DNA from: Phlebotomus papatasi
Lineage: Eukaryota > Arthropoda > Insecta > Diptera > Psychodidae
DNA length: 64,000 nucleotides
Assembly (NCBI RefSeq): GCF_024763615.1
Contig: NC_077222.1
Span: 8,370,001-8,434,000 of the forward strand
Reading direction: 5' to 3'
The notes beneath the pieces were generated by a model. That model made no database searches, had not been told where the DNA came from, and was given only the letters and a program-made list of their open reading frames with translations. The first letter of the stretch is position 1. The number at the start of each line of letters is the position of its first letter. Both the position numbers and the translations under genes were made by a program. Of this stretch, positions 24,001 to 36,200 are shown in pieces.

Positions 24001-25425
24001 ATTAACCAAAATCCGAATGGGTTAAATAAAATCTTAAAAGCTAAAATCTCGATAGAGCAGAAATTCCAAAAGTCAAAATACCAAATGGTCAAAGTCATGA
24101 AAGGGACGAAATTATAGGAAGGATAATGCGTGGAATGATTTCCCAAAACAAAAAAAAAAACAGAAACTTTCCATTTGCCTCCAACAAACGCGGGTGCACG
24201 GTGCAATGTATGGAGTAGCTATACCACTTTTAAGAATTTTGGGTTTTAATTTTCGGTATTTTGGCTTTCGGGATTTAGGATTTCAGGATTTTGTCATTTG
24301 GAATTTTGGCTCTTCTGGATTTTGGTCTTACGGGAGTTTAGCTTTCGGGATTTTAGTTTTTTCGATATTTTGGCCTTTCGTGATTTTGAGTTTTTCGATA
24401 TTTTCAATTTTTGGGACTTTTGTGTTCAGGATAGTGGCCTTTTCAGGATTTTGGCATTCAGGATAATAATCTTTTCATAATTTTAGATTTTTCGAAATTT
24501 TGGATTTCTGGGATTTTGATATTTTTGGGATTTTGGCTCTCGAGATCTTGGCCTTTTCGGGATTTTGATCTTTTTGGAATTTTAGGATTTTTCTAGGTTT
24601 TCCCATTTAGAATATTGGCCCTCCGAGATTTTGGCCTATTCGGGATTTTGAATCCCAAAAAGGCCAAGATCCCGAATAGGCCAAAATCTTGGAAAAGCCA
24701 AAATTCCGAACAGCAAAATCTCGAAAACTCCAAAATCTATATGGAATCCGGCCGATAACTCGATGCAAATAAAGAAAACAGAAAATTTCGACCTGGTTCT
24801 CCTCCTCCTTTATTCTCTAGCCAACGTTTCGGAGCTGGACGGCTCCTTCCTCAGGTATGAAAGTTGGTGGGAAAATTCCAGAATTTTGGCCTATTCAGGA
24901 TCTTGGCCTATTCAGGATCTTGGCCTTTTTGGGATTTAGCATTTTCGGAATTTTGGATTTTTCGAAATTTTCAATTTTTTCGATTTTAGCGTTAGAGATA
25001 TTGACCTTTTGGGATTGTGGCATTCGGGATTTTGACCTTTTCAGAATTTCGGTCTTTCAGGGATTTTGGATTTTTAGATTTTTGCCCTTTTCGGGGTTTT
25101 GGCTTTCGGGATCTTGGCTTTTTTTGTGGTTTGACCTTTTTCAGCTTTCAGGAAATTGGCGTTTTCGGGACTTTGGCGTTCGGGATTTTGGATCTTTCGT
25201 GATTGTGACATTTTCAGGATCATAGCCTTTTCGGCATTTTGGTCTTTTCGGGATTTTGATTTTTTCAAGATTTTGCCGTTCGGAGATCTTCCAGAATTTT
25301 GGCTTATTCTGGATTTTGGCTTTCGGGATTTTTGATATTTTAGCGTTCAAGATATTGTCTTTTTTTTCGGGATTTTGGCGTTCGGTATTTGGCTTCTTCA
25401 GGATTTTGGCTGAGATTCAAGGATC
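24001..25425 (+). repeat. Minisatellite of about 20-bp units with orientation switches
   Basis: Dozens of degenerate units of the type TTTTCGGGATTTTGGCCTTT. The units are in inverse orientation at about 24001-24120, forward at 24212-24646, inverse at 24648-24745, then forward again at 24862-25425 after the non-array segment 24746-24856. The Phe-rich open frames here are by-products of the repeat. Confidence 0.88.
24746..24861 (-). repeat. Non-array segment with a hammerhead-like CTGAGGA...GAAAC motif
   Basis: On the minus strand 24855-24821 reads CTGAGGA, A, the stem GGAGC/GCTCC with a 6-nt loop, then GAAACGTTGG. This is the same arrangement as at 48070 and 62586. Such motifs are reported near Penelope-like element termini; whether this one is such an element is inference. 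Confidence 0.4.
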
Positions 25426-25550
25426 TTTCCTTATGAAATTTGAAACTAATATTTGATATATTTATACAAAATTTATTATTTTAATTTGATCACAATGTAA
25501 ACGTTAAAAGATGAAATATTTGAGAAAATCCTCATTTATTGCCATTGTAA

Positions 25551-25753
25551 TGCCAGCTTCAGACTGGAGGTTTAGCCCAGATCCCGAAGGTCTCACAAAT
25601 CTTAATAACAAGCAATTTTATTGATTTTTCAAAATTTAATGAATCATTTGCCCTTAATATTCAATCCTAAACAACAATTTCCTAAAAAATAATGCTTTAT
25701 GAGGAATTAGAGGAGTTAAGCCAGATAGCTAAGCCTTAGGTCTGAAGCCCGTA
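25551..25753 (+). mobile_element. MITE family A, copy 5 (complete)
   Basis: 203 bp. TGCCAGCTTCAGACTGGAGG at the left and GCCTTAGGTCTGAAGCCCGTA at the right (imperfect inverted repeat of about 20 bp). Duplicated TAA on both sides (25548-25550 and 25754-25756). Confidence 0.9.
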
Positions 25754-26388
25754 TAACATTTCAAGGTATTGAAAACTTTAATATTTAAAAAATAAGTAAT
25801 AAAATATCTCGAGGGTGGAAATCTTTTGCATATTTTTATTTACTTTTTCAATAATCTATAACATACAGGATTTACGATTATTAAAATCCTTGATTATTAT
25901 TATTAGTAGAAAATAATTTTTCAAATTATACTAAAATTATTTCAATATTTATTAATTAGAAATATATTGTTTGATTTTATTTCTTATGAAGGGGTCTACT
26001 GACTTTTCTATGAAATCCATAGAAGTAAGTCGCCGGCAGCCGTAGTCATAACTTGTAGTAAAATATCGTCATATCAGTATAGCCAAAAAGGGCACATTTA
26101 CCCTATGGCAATGGATATTCTGAAGTGGTTTTTCAATGTTCCTTTTCACGCAATAATCAATTGTAAATGAATCTATTTGATCTATATAGAGACTAATTTA
26201 TTTCCTCTTGAGCTTTGCCATCGCAAAAATATTCATTTCCCCAGAGAATTATATTCATAATGGACTATACATAAAGTATCTGCAAAAGTTAAAATAGCAT
26301 TGTCGATGTGTTATTGTAGCGCAAGCACAGCAACTGATTAAGAGATAAAAGAAAACACTTAATTATGCTGAATTTGGTTTAATTTCAG
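25754..26388 (+). other. Upstream flank of the receptor exon, no promoter recognised
   Basis: AT-rich, ends in a polypyrimidine tract and acceptor at 26388. Either an intron of the 5' UTR or the proximal upstream region. No convincing TATA/Inr arrangement could be chosen. Confidence 0.35.
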
Positions 26389-26642
26389 ATTACAAATCGT
26401 CTGTGCTGGGTGGATTGAGGCAAATTACATAAATGGAGCACTAATGAAAGTATCCATTAGAGATAATGAAGGAAATTTATGCAGCAGGATATTTGAATGA
26501 TGACAATGAATATGAAATAAGATGAAGAGGAGGATACTAGAAGGGGTCCTAATGAATAGAAGGAGCATCAGATAATCCATTTTGTCCATACTTCTGGTTG
26601 AATTTCTAAAAAAAAAAAAAGAAAAACGAGGAGCCGTGAAAT
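26389..26642 (+). promoter_or_regulatory. Probable 5' UTR segment with four upstream ORFs
   Basis: A good 3' splice site (TTAATTTCAG at 26379-26388) precedes this stretch, suggesting that the coding exon begins here and that one or more non-coding exons lie upstream. The leader holds short uORFs at 26433-26444 (3 codons), 26444-26500 (18 codons), 26497-26520 (7 codons) and 26522-26575 (17 codons). The first two overlap as TAATG and the second and third as ATGATGA-type junctions. None is in frame with the receptor start without a stop. Such leaders usually lower or condition translation of the main ORF; this role is inference. The splice site and exon limits are predicted only. Confidence 0.5.
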
Positions 26643-27244
26643 ATGGGATCAGTGGGACTATTACACGAGTTATTTGGCATTAATAAGTCCGTGCCAAATT
26701 ATGTTTCAGACAAGAAAATTGGTGATATCTATGCCACGAGCTATCCATATCTAATTCCAGCAAATGAGGATTTCATTGGCCAATACAGCGTCAATAGGAC
26801 ATTTTTTGTGGTGGATGACCATCAAAACTCCTACAATGAGACTGAGGATTGTTCCAGTGGCTACAATTCACACGACACAATTCTATCTAGTTCTTATTTC
26901 CAAACTATGGTGTACTTTCTATATATCAGCATCCTCTTAACGGCCCTTATAGGGAATGGCATTGTGTGCTTCATTGTTCAGTCATCGCCAAGAATGAAAA
27001 CTGTAACAAATTACTTTTTATTCAATTTGGCATTAGGTGATATCCTGATGTCGGTATTTTGTGTGCCATTCTCCTTCGTACCAACAATTCTCCTGCAATT
27101 TTGGCCATTCGGCACTGTGCTCTGTCATTTAGTTAATTACTCACAAGCCATTTCCGTTTTAGTCAGCGCATACACACTCGTTGCGATCAGTGTGGATCGA
27201 TATATTGTCATTATGTGGCCACTGAGACCAAGAATCACGAAGAG
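26643..27244 (+). CDS. RYa-R: RYamide receptor exon 1 (N-terminus to DRY and ICL2)
   Basis: Codes residues 1-200 plus the first two bases of codon 201. It ends AAG AG before GTGAGA, a phase-2 donor. It carries the extracellular N-terminus, TM1-TM3 and the DRY motif. Reading on past the donor meets a stop almost at once, which supports the junction. Confidence 0.9.
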
Positions 27245-30200
27245 GTGAGATATTTTATCATCCAGCCCGAGTAGCATTTCTCTGACTCCTCTGTGCCCCA
27301 ACCTATCGATTCACTAACCATAAAATACCTTAAGCCACAATTAATGGTGCCACTACAGCTCTTTACCTGGTTTAATGTGCCTTTTCACGTTTGATTTCAA
27401 TGTTTTTGATGGAATGTTGATTAATTACGAATGTTGAGCTAGGTCGGTAAGGTTACACTGAACTTTCTGATTTTCCCGAATCAGACCTTTAACGCCTTTA
27501 ACTATAAGTTGCTGCATCATAACTACCCAAAATTTAGTAAAATTAGAAAAATTAATAGCGGTTAGTTTAAAACTTTATTTAATTTTTTAACAAAATATGA
27601 ATAACTCATGTAACTCCTCCGGAAGATTAAGATTGGGTTTAAGTTGATCATGGATAGAATCAAGCCCTGATTTGAGAATTTTGTAGCTTAAGCTAACTCA
27701 ATAATTTTAAGCCATAGATTTATTAATGTTTATTTTTAAAAGATTTGTTAAAATTGTTCTCCTGCAAAACAAATTTAAAATTCAAAGTATTTATGATTTA
27801 TAGCATAAACACAGGCTTTTTTTTATGCAAAAGCAACTTTATGCAACAACAGACATTTTATGCACACTTTAGGTAAAAACTATTCCAAATTTGTGTATAT
27901 TATTAAATATAAAAGATTATCGTGTACTTTTTAAAGAGGTTAATCATCTTTGAACTTCCGAAGGGTTAATAAAAAAGATTTCCAGGGTTCAAAATTAGCA
28001 TTTAATAAGGGTAATTATAAACCTTTCAAGATATCAAATGTCATCCTTATTTTAAAAATAAGTTCACAATGAATCTTTTATTTTTATTAGGTTAGAAAAT
28101 TCTATATGAAGCAAAAAAGAAGTCAGTGATAAGCCTAGTTTAGCTTAGATCAGCTTATAAAGATGTGATATTTTATTGCAAATTCGATTTGTAGGCAAAC
28201 TTGAAGGGTAAATAATTCGAAATTAAAATAATCCGAATTAGGTTTTGGTTTTATACTTAACTAAACTGTGATTTTATTATGCAGGCACATTATGTTTTGT
28301 TCCTTAAAAATAACAATAAATTGTGTTATAAGTCTGTATTCTTTAAACATTTTTCTTACTAGGACTATTTTTATTAAAAACAATATCTCGAGAAATTGTG
28401 GACCGTAATGATTTTTTTTTAACTAGTCTACTCAATTAGCTCTGAAATATCAAGCTAAAACGTTCTAAAAGCGTACTACTTTTTTTTAAAAATATTTTTT
28501 GAATTTAAAAATGCAACATATAAGAAACTAAGATATTGGCCTCAATTCTGAGACCAAGATCAAGATCAAGATCAAGATAATAAAAAATTAAAGATTTTAG
28601 TATTTTAAAATCAAAAAATCGGGAAATCAAGATCAAGATGTCAAATCTGTGAAATGTCTTGTAATCTTGAAATCCAAGACACAAACCATGTGGAAATAAA
28701 GATTTGCATTTCTGGAACCAATATTTCAATATTTCAAAACGTCAAATTTCTTGTTTTCTTGAAATAATTTCAAGAACCTCTCGGAGGCTCTTGGAATTTT
28801 CATGATAGTAACAATTTGAAAAGTTTCATCCGAAAACCGTTCTCCATAAGGAATATTTCTATAAAACATGATACAAAAAGAGAATTGCTGTGCAAAATAC
28901 TGTGTTTGATATTGTAATTTAATCGAACTGGTACACATTTCTAGATGTACGTTTCGAAGTATAACACCCTAAGAATACCTGAAAAAGAATCACATCTTTC
29001 ATAAACATTTCAAGACTTATTTTAAGACGTCACAAGTTTTGTTTGCACTTCCTTTAATCCCGATTATGGCCTCTCATTACTTGATACAACCTATAATTAA
29101 TTTTCCTAATTTATATAATTTGATGAAATTTCAACAAATTCTGCGGAGAAATGAAGATATTTGTTAGAAGTGACGTTTCGTTAAGTGTGGAAAATCTTGA
29201 AATCTTGGTTCTTAGCTAAGATATTTTAGGTTCCATAAATACTTCGCGTCAGAATATGAAATCTTGATCTTGGAAAAATTTGACAGCTTGAAATTTTGAT
29301 CTTGATCTTGGTCTCAGAATTGAGGCCATTGTTATAAATTTTTTTAAATGAGTCTTCTGAAACAGTTCTACAACATGAACTTAAAGTAATCGAAACTGAA
29401 AAATCAGAATTCTAGATAATTTAGAAAACCCAGTAGGGAAAGGTGACCTACCTTTGAAAGAGCCAGCTTTTGGATATTTTAATTTTTATCTTTTTTCCGA
29501 AGCAAAAATTCAACTCTATAAATTTTGTTTAGACTATTAACTACTTTCTATTAATTTCGATAAATTAGAATTTCTGCTTTGAGAAATAAGAAAAAAAATT
29601 ATTTAAAGGTGGAACATTCACAGGCAGGTCATTTTCCCCTATTACAATGGATATTTTTTTCGTAAATCAATTTAGCAATAAATTTAACATCTCGAGGATT
29701 ATTGCACCGTATTTGATTTTTTTTTTAAATTGAAATATCTCGAAAACATGTTTTTCGATCTTCATTTTTTAATTGATTTACTTAAACTGTGCTATTAGAT
29801 GAACATAACGTGATTGATGCTTCAAATTTAGAAATAATTTAAAAAATCGTATTTTTATAGATTTTTAAAAATATCTCAAAATCCGAAAATTTCCGAAAAT
29901 ACGGCTGATCTTTTTCGACATCAGAGATGGTTCAAAAATATCACACCCGTAACACGTAGTATTACAATTACTTAGGTGTGAATATCTGAGAATTACACAT
30001 TAAAACTGAAAAATATTGGGATTTAATACAGAAAAAGTAAAGTTTCCAGAAGTTAAGGGGTTACGTGGGTTGCGCATTCTAAGAAAAAAAAACAGCATAT
30101 TTCCTTGACATCTTTTTAAAACATAATAAACAAAAAATTTATTGAAGTTCTTAAGCATATAAAAATTTTCATTTCAAAATTTTAAAAATTCAGCCGTTGA

Positions 30201-33200
30201 GATCCGGGGTGGAATGATAACTTTTTGATACATTCGAATCGGTAGTATCGATAAATCTACATCTGATAGATTCAACCACTTATTGTACCATTCTTAAAAG
30301 AACGTAACTGTTTATAAATATTCGCGTTAGTTGCAAAAAGTGCAGCTATCGGGTGAATTTTTCAGAATCGACAGTCGATACTATCGAAAAGAAGTTATCA
30401 TGTCACCCTTGATTTTTAGAGACAGTTTTTGAAAAATTACATAGCTTTCTCTGCAAAAAACTAAATATTTCCTGTTAATTGATGAGTTTAACTCGTACTT
30501 GAGTAGTAGAATTTTTATTATCTTGATCACAAATTAGTTTACAACATAAAAAGTGGTGTAAAATACGCCGAAAATTGTAGTTTTTTTTGTAAAAAAATTC
30601 TGCCAAAAATCCAAATTTCATTAAAAAAAAAATCCGCGGTTCAAGAACAAGTTTAATTCATCAGCTAACAGGAAATATTTAGTTTTTTGATTTCTGATGA
30701 ATACACTCTGAGAAATCTTGTCCACGGAAAGCATGTTTTTTTTCAAAATAAGTCTCCGAAAATCAGGTCTCAATGGCTGAATTTTAAAGTTTTTTTTAAT
30801 GGAAATTTCAGAAAATATTTTTTAAATGTTGTACTGTTATATGATTAACAACTTAAATTAAAATATTTTTTTTATGTTGAAAAAAATTAGTGAAAATGTG
30901 GTGTTTTTCAGTCTTTGGACCCACGTAACCCCTTAAGCAAATATGGTCTTTCTCAAGTAAAAATATCCAAGTTTTTGATTAAATGTACTGTGTAGTATAA
31001 ACTCTGATACAAGATATCCAATATGTTGTGTATATGATGTAACATACCGAGATACTTTTAAGTACTTTTTAATTTCGAAGTTTATCTCGAAGACCTTTTA
31101 AATTCTATAGAAAAATTATAAATAGATTTTTGTATGTCAGTAAATATCACAAATTAAGGGAGAATACATGACTTTTACCTGATCACCTAAGTTTGACTTT
31201 TAATGGATTAAAAATCTAGGACCAGGAGGGTATTTTTTTCAAATTTAAGTTAAAAAGATCATTTTTCAGTATGTCAAGTATATGATCCATATTAATAAAG
31301 TGTAAGATGAAACCTGATATTTTCCTGATTTTACTTCCTGATTTCTTCTAATAATTCCTGGACCGAAAATGCTTAATTCTCTTTAAAAACAGAACACAAC
31401 TTTTTTGTCCTACATGTATTGTAATAATGTACAGCACGACTATGATATTCTACATAAATTAAAAATTTTAAATTCTATTTAAAATACAAGATTGCAGTTT
31501 AAGGTCGTAATTTTGAACTGTGTTTATTAGATAGGAACCTTCTGGATCGACTTCATATATGCCAAAGCAAAAGCCTTTAAAATTATCGGTTTTGAATTAG
31601 TCAAGACTAGATTTAAATATATTAAATATTTGGTCTGAGTTCGGATTTCATGTTAAAATTGTGGCTTTTTCAAGAAGGACATAAGTTCGATAGCATTGAG
31701 GCTACTTTAGGTATCATAATTAGCTCGAAACACAGTCAAGATAAGTTGTCAAGTTAATCATTCCTCAGACCAACCTTTGTTAATGTTATTTTCATTTTTG
31801 GTACCAATTAAAAGGTTTACTAAAAACGAATATAACCATTTCTGATACTGTAAAGCTTTTCTTGTTGAACGAATAATAATAAGAAAAATTATTGTTTTTA
31901 TTTTCTTTATTAATTATGTATTTTTTAAAAAATCTCTTTCTTATAAATGAAATTGGTTTTCAAATCCACTTTAGAGAAAATCTACTAAATATTTAATATG
32001 AACATAAGTTTCTTTATGCATTTACAACTATGTCCGAGGTATAATAACACAAAAGCTTTGCTATTAAGAATTCATTTAGAATTGAATGTGTTTTTCTTTG
32101 TTCTCATAATGTCTATTATGGTCTTTTGAAGTCTTTAATGCTACTTGGGTTTGGATTTCACATTACCCCTTTTTGTTGCTGATGTACACTCAAGTTCTAT
32201 ATGTATGTTTGGAATCCTTTGCAGATATGCAAAATGCATAATAGCTGTGGTATGGGTAATAGCCCTCGTTACCGCCTTCCCAATTATCATCGTCTCCAAG
32301 TTGTATCAACCGGAAGGATGGCATCAAAAGTGTGACAAGTAAGTTTTCCGCACATGAATATTATTGTGTTCTATGTCGTGCTGAAGTGAAAAGAAAGGTC
32401 GTCATATGTACAATATATGGCTATAAGAAGTCTGTCATACCCGGAAGCAACATATAAGTATTGCGCTGTTGTTGCTGGCAAAAAAGCAAAATGACATTCT
32501 TTATCATAAATCATTTCTTATAAGTTCACCCCCCCCCCCTCAGTAATGTTCAATGATTTTTCTTTAATTTTCAGCATGAACGATTTAAAATCTGTCAAGT
32601 TTGAAACTTTGAGAACTTAAATGAAAATCACAAATTATACTGAAAAGTCTTTAAAAGAAAGTTTATCAAAGAAAAAGAAGTGTCAATGATAACGCGGAGT
32701 TTGTTGTCGGAAAAGCCATAAGGTTTCCTACCAATTTGGTTAACCTCTTTTAATTGTACCATAAGAAATCCTTATAATCCTTATTTCTACTTGAGAGAAA
32801 TGAAATAGCATAAAATCTTCATTAGGAGTGGAAATTTAAGGGAGGTACATGTGTTTAACTTATCTGGTATAATCGTAAAAGTTGCCAGACGCAATATTTT
32901 AGGCATTGTCATACTTTAATGACGACAATATTTGTCCTGAAGGTACCACTTAATTTAGGACTTCTCAGAAACATCCTCCAAATGGTTCTTTATTATTCCT
33001 CAGGCAATAAAGATCAATCAATATTAAATTCGGCGAATTAAACTTTGTTGAAATTTTCCATGGGAGTGAGGTATACCCTTTAGTTAGAATAAATGTATTT
33101 ATATGGGCTGTAGAACCCTGTAATAAAATTCCAGATTGTTAGCATACTTCTCTCAATATGTGACAATACTATTTTAAGAAGTTACGTTGCTTTGTAACGC

Positions 33201-36200
33201 ACATTCAATTTGTTTTGATGTCTAAGAATGTCGTTTGCTTCAAGGTGAAAATTTCTCTGTTACTTATTTTGTTACTCATATTTCATGCTAAAATTTTTTA
33301 ATATATATTCACATTTTTCTGTACATAACTTCTGTATGTACTTTTGGTAAGAATTTTCCACAATCTTCAACACTACATTATTGCTCGAACTCTATGATAG
33401 AAATGATCTGAATAATATTTTTTAAATAAAAGTTTGCTAATTTAGAAATTTTGAAAAAATGATGGATACCAAGGATTCGAAGATCAATTTCGAAAGTCAA
33501 AGAAAAGGCGTATGTACTTCTCGTTTTGTCCGCGTGGTTTCTGAAGTATTTTTGTTCGAATTTCGAAATATCTTTAATGTAAACGGCGTAAACGGACATG
33601 TATCAGTCTTGTTTTTATTATAGAAAATAACAAATCAATAGAGTTATTCCTCGCCAATTAATATCACTCTTCTGATGACTGTCTCTCGCGTTTCGGTCAA
33701 AAACTGACCGAATCAGAGTTGGCACGCATGGAAAATTGCTCGAGTTGCCTGTAATACGATTCAGAAAGCAATTAATACGAATAGTAATATCTTATTCATC
33801 GTACTACTCTACTGGAGTGTACTCTTTCTAACACACGTGATTTTCCATTTGAAATTTTTCATACTATGTACCTCTCTTTCCGACTTTTCTAAATATTAAT
33901 ATTAATCTTATATGTGACACCACGGTGAGTATCTTCTTCGACAGCTTTTGACTATGACATGTCATAAAATTTTATTATAAAAATCGAAATTTTGTTACAA
34001 TTTTTCGAACACGAATGTCATTGTATGCGAATAGAAAGCTAGACAAGACATATTTCCAGAATAAAACGCCCGCTTTGAGTATACTTATTCCTTACAAGTA
34101 AACATTCGAATTCACAAAGCCATATTCGAAGCTTTTTCGAAAATCTATCGAAAGTGAAATTTGCGTATCATGCGTATCAATGCTAGACAACTCTGATAGC
34201 AAGCACAACAATTCCTTACAAATAACAACAAAATGAATTCACAAAATGATATTCCAAGCTTTTTCGAAAGTCTATCGAAAGTTCAAAGTGAAGTTTACTC
34301 ATTTTGCGCATTAGAAAGGTATATCTAACTCTGTTCGATTTCACAAATATTCGATCTTCGAACTTCGAACTCTCAGTCTTGAAAGTTCAAAGTGAAGTTT
34401 TCTTATTGTCCGCTATAGAAAGCTATAGCACTTGCAGAAACAAACTACGGCTTAGAGCATACCTACTCCATACAAGAAATGGTTCGAAATCACAAAGTCA
34501 TATTCGAAGCTTTTTCGAAAATCTATAAAAAGCTCAAAGGGAAATTTGTGTATGTTCCGCTATAGGAAGCCATAGCTATTGTAGAGTCAAACTTCGATCG
34601 TCAGCACATTCATTCCTTACAAGTAATCCTTCGAATTTAAAAAGGCACATTAGTTCAGTTCAGTATTCATCTTTCGAAGAGATAAGCCACTTCAAAGCCT
34701 AGACCATTTCGAAATTCGACCGCATATCTAAAGTGTTAAATCGAAAATTTGCCGCTTTAGAGTTGGTAGTTCTGTCATTTCGAATTTTCGGTATTCTTGA
34801 CACATCAATCATCAACAACGTCAATAATTCAGAACATTTCAATTTCAAATTCAAATTTCTTAAAATAAAATGTGCTTTTTTTTTAAGAATTTGAAGCTTT
34901 TTTCCAAAGTCTATCAAAAGTTCAAAGCAAGATTTACGTATCTTTCGCTATAGGAATCAAACTTTGATATTCAGAACATGGATTACTGAGAAGCAATCAT
35001 TAAAATTCACAAAGCTATATTAGCTTTTCCGAAAATCTTTCGAAAGTTCAAAGAGAAATTTTTGTCAGCACATCGATTCCTTATATGTAACCATTTGAAT
35101 TCATAAAGCCATATTAGCTCAGTTCAGTATTAGCCTTTCAAAGAGATAAGCCACTTCAAAGCCTAGCTAGACCTTTCGAAATTCGACCGGGTATCTAAAG
35201 TGTTAATTCTCAAATTTGTCGTTTTAGCGTTGATTGTTCTTTTATTTCGAATTTTCAGTAATCTTGACACATCAATCATCAACAACGTCAATAATTCAAA
35301 ACATTTGAATTTCAAATTCAAATTTCTTAAAATAAAATGTGCTTTTTTTTAAGAATTTGAAGCTTTTTTCCAAAGTCTATCAAAAGTTCAAAGCAAGATT
35401 TACGTATCTTTCGCTATAGGAATCAAACTTTGATATTCAGAACATGGATTACTGAGAAGCAACCATTAAAATTCACAAAGCTATATTTGAAGCTTTTCCG
35501 AAAATCTTTCGAAAGTTTAAAGAGAAATTTGTGTCAGCACATCAACCCTTTCATGAAACCGTTTAAATTCATAAAGCCATATTTTAGCACAGTTAGATAA
35601 TAACCTTTTATAATGACAACAGTCATTCCAAAGCCAAATCAAACCTTTTTGAAAATCGACGGAAAGTTTTAAGCACAAGTTCACGTATTCTCCGCTTTAG
35701 CGTTGGTTGTTCTTTTATTTCAAATTTTCGGTATTCTTGACACTTAAATATTCAACAACGTTAACTTTTGATTATTTTTGGATGAATTATCTCTGATATA
35801 CCTTCGCCTCGGTACAGTATCAACCGAAGAGGGCTCTTAAATCGGGAAGGGTACTACTGAATATAAGGATTCCTACCATCACCTAATCACAAAAAAGAGA
35901 CTTCCCTACTTCTTGATAGTTCCACAAGGTGGTTGAGGTACATCCTGTTCGAATTTCGAAGTGCTTAAGTGTCAAAATGTGTCAGTCTTCGCAGTTGCGG
36001 GGAAAAAAAAACAGAACAGCGATTCTTACTGTTCCTGTCCCATTATTTAATCACTCCATAATCACTGAGTAACTCTTTTCCCAGCTTTCTAGTGTGATAT
36101 TTGATAAATATTTCCCACCTTGTTCGAAAATTTAGTATGATAATTCGAAATTGAATTTGAATTCTTCGAACGTCAACGACTTTTTGTGCAAATAGAGTTC

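Larger units (their letters stand above)
27245..32224 (+). other. Intron 1 of the receptor gene (4,980 bp)
   Basis: GT-AG intron, phase 2. It carries MITE-like elements at 28536-29329 (L), 29434-29641 (O) and 30053-30936 (M1, with another inside). The stretches 27245-28535, 29642-30052 and 30937-32224 are AT-rich with nothing I recognise. Confidence 0.8.

Noticed and set aside
24194..25456. Phe/Ile-rich open frames of 60-122 codons on both strands
   Set aside because: They are translations of the 20-bp minisatellite in several frames, with no start context or domain.
32145..32342. Open frame with its own ATG around exon 2
   Set aside because: The part before 32225 is intron; the acceptor CTTTGCAG and codon phase give a precise join to exon 1.
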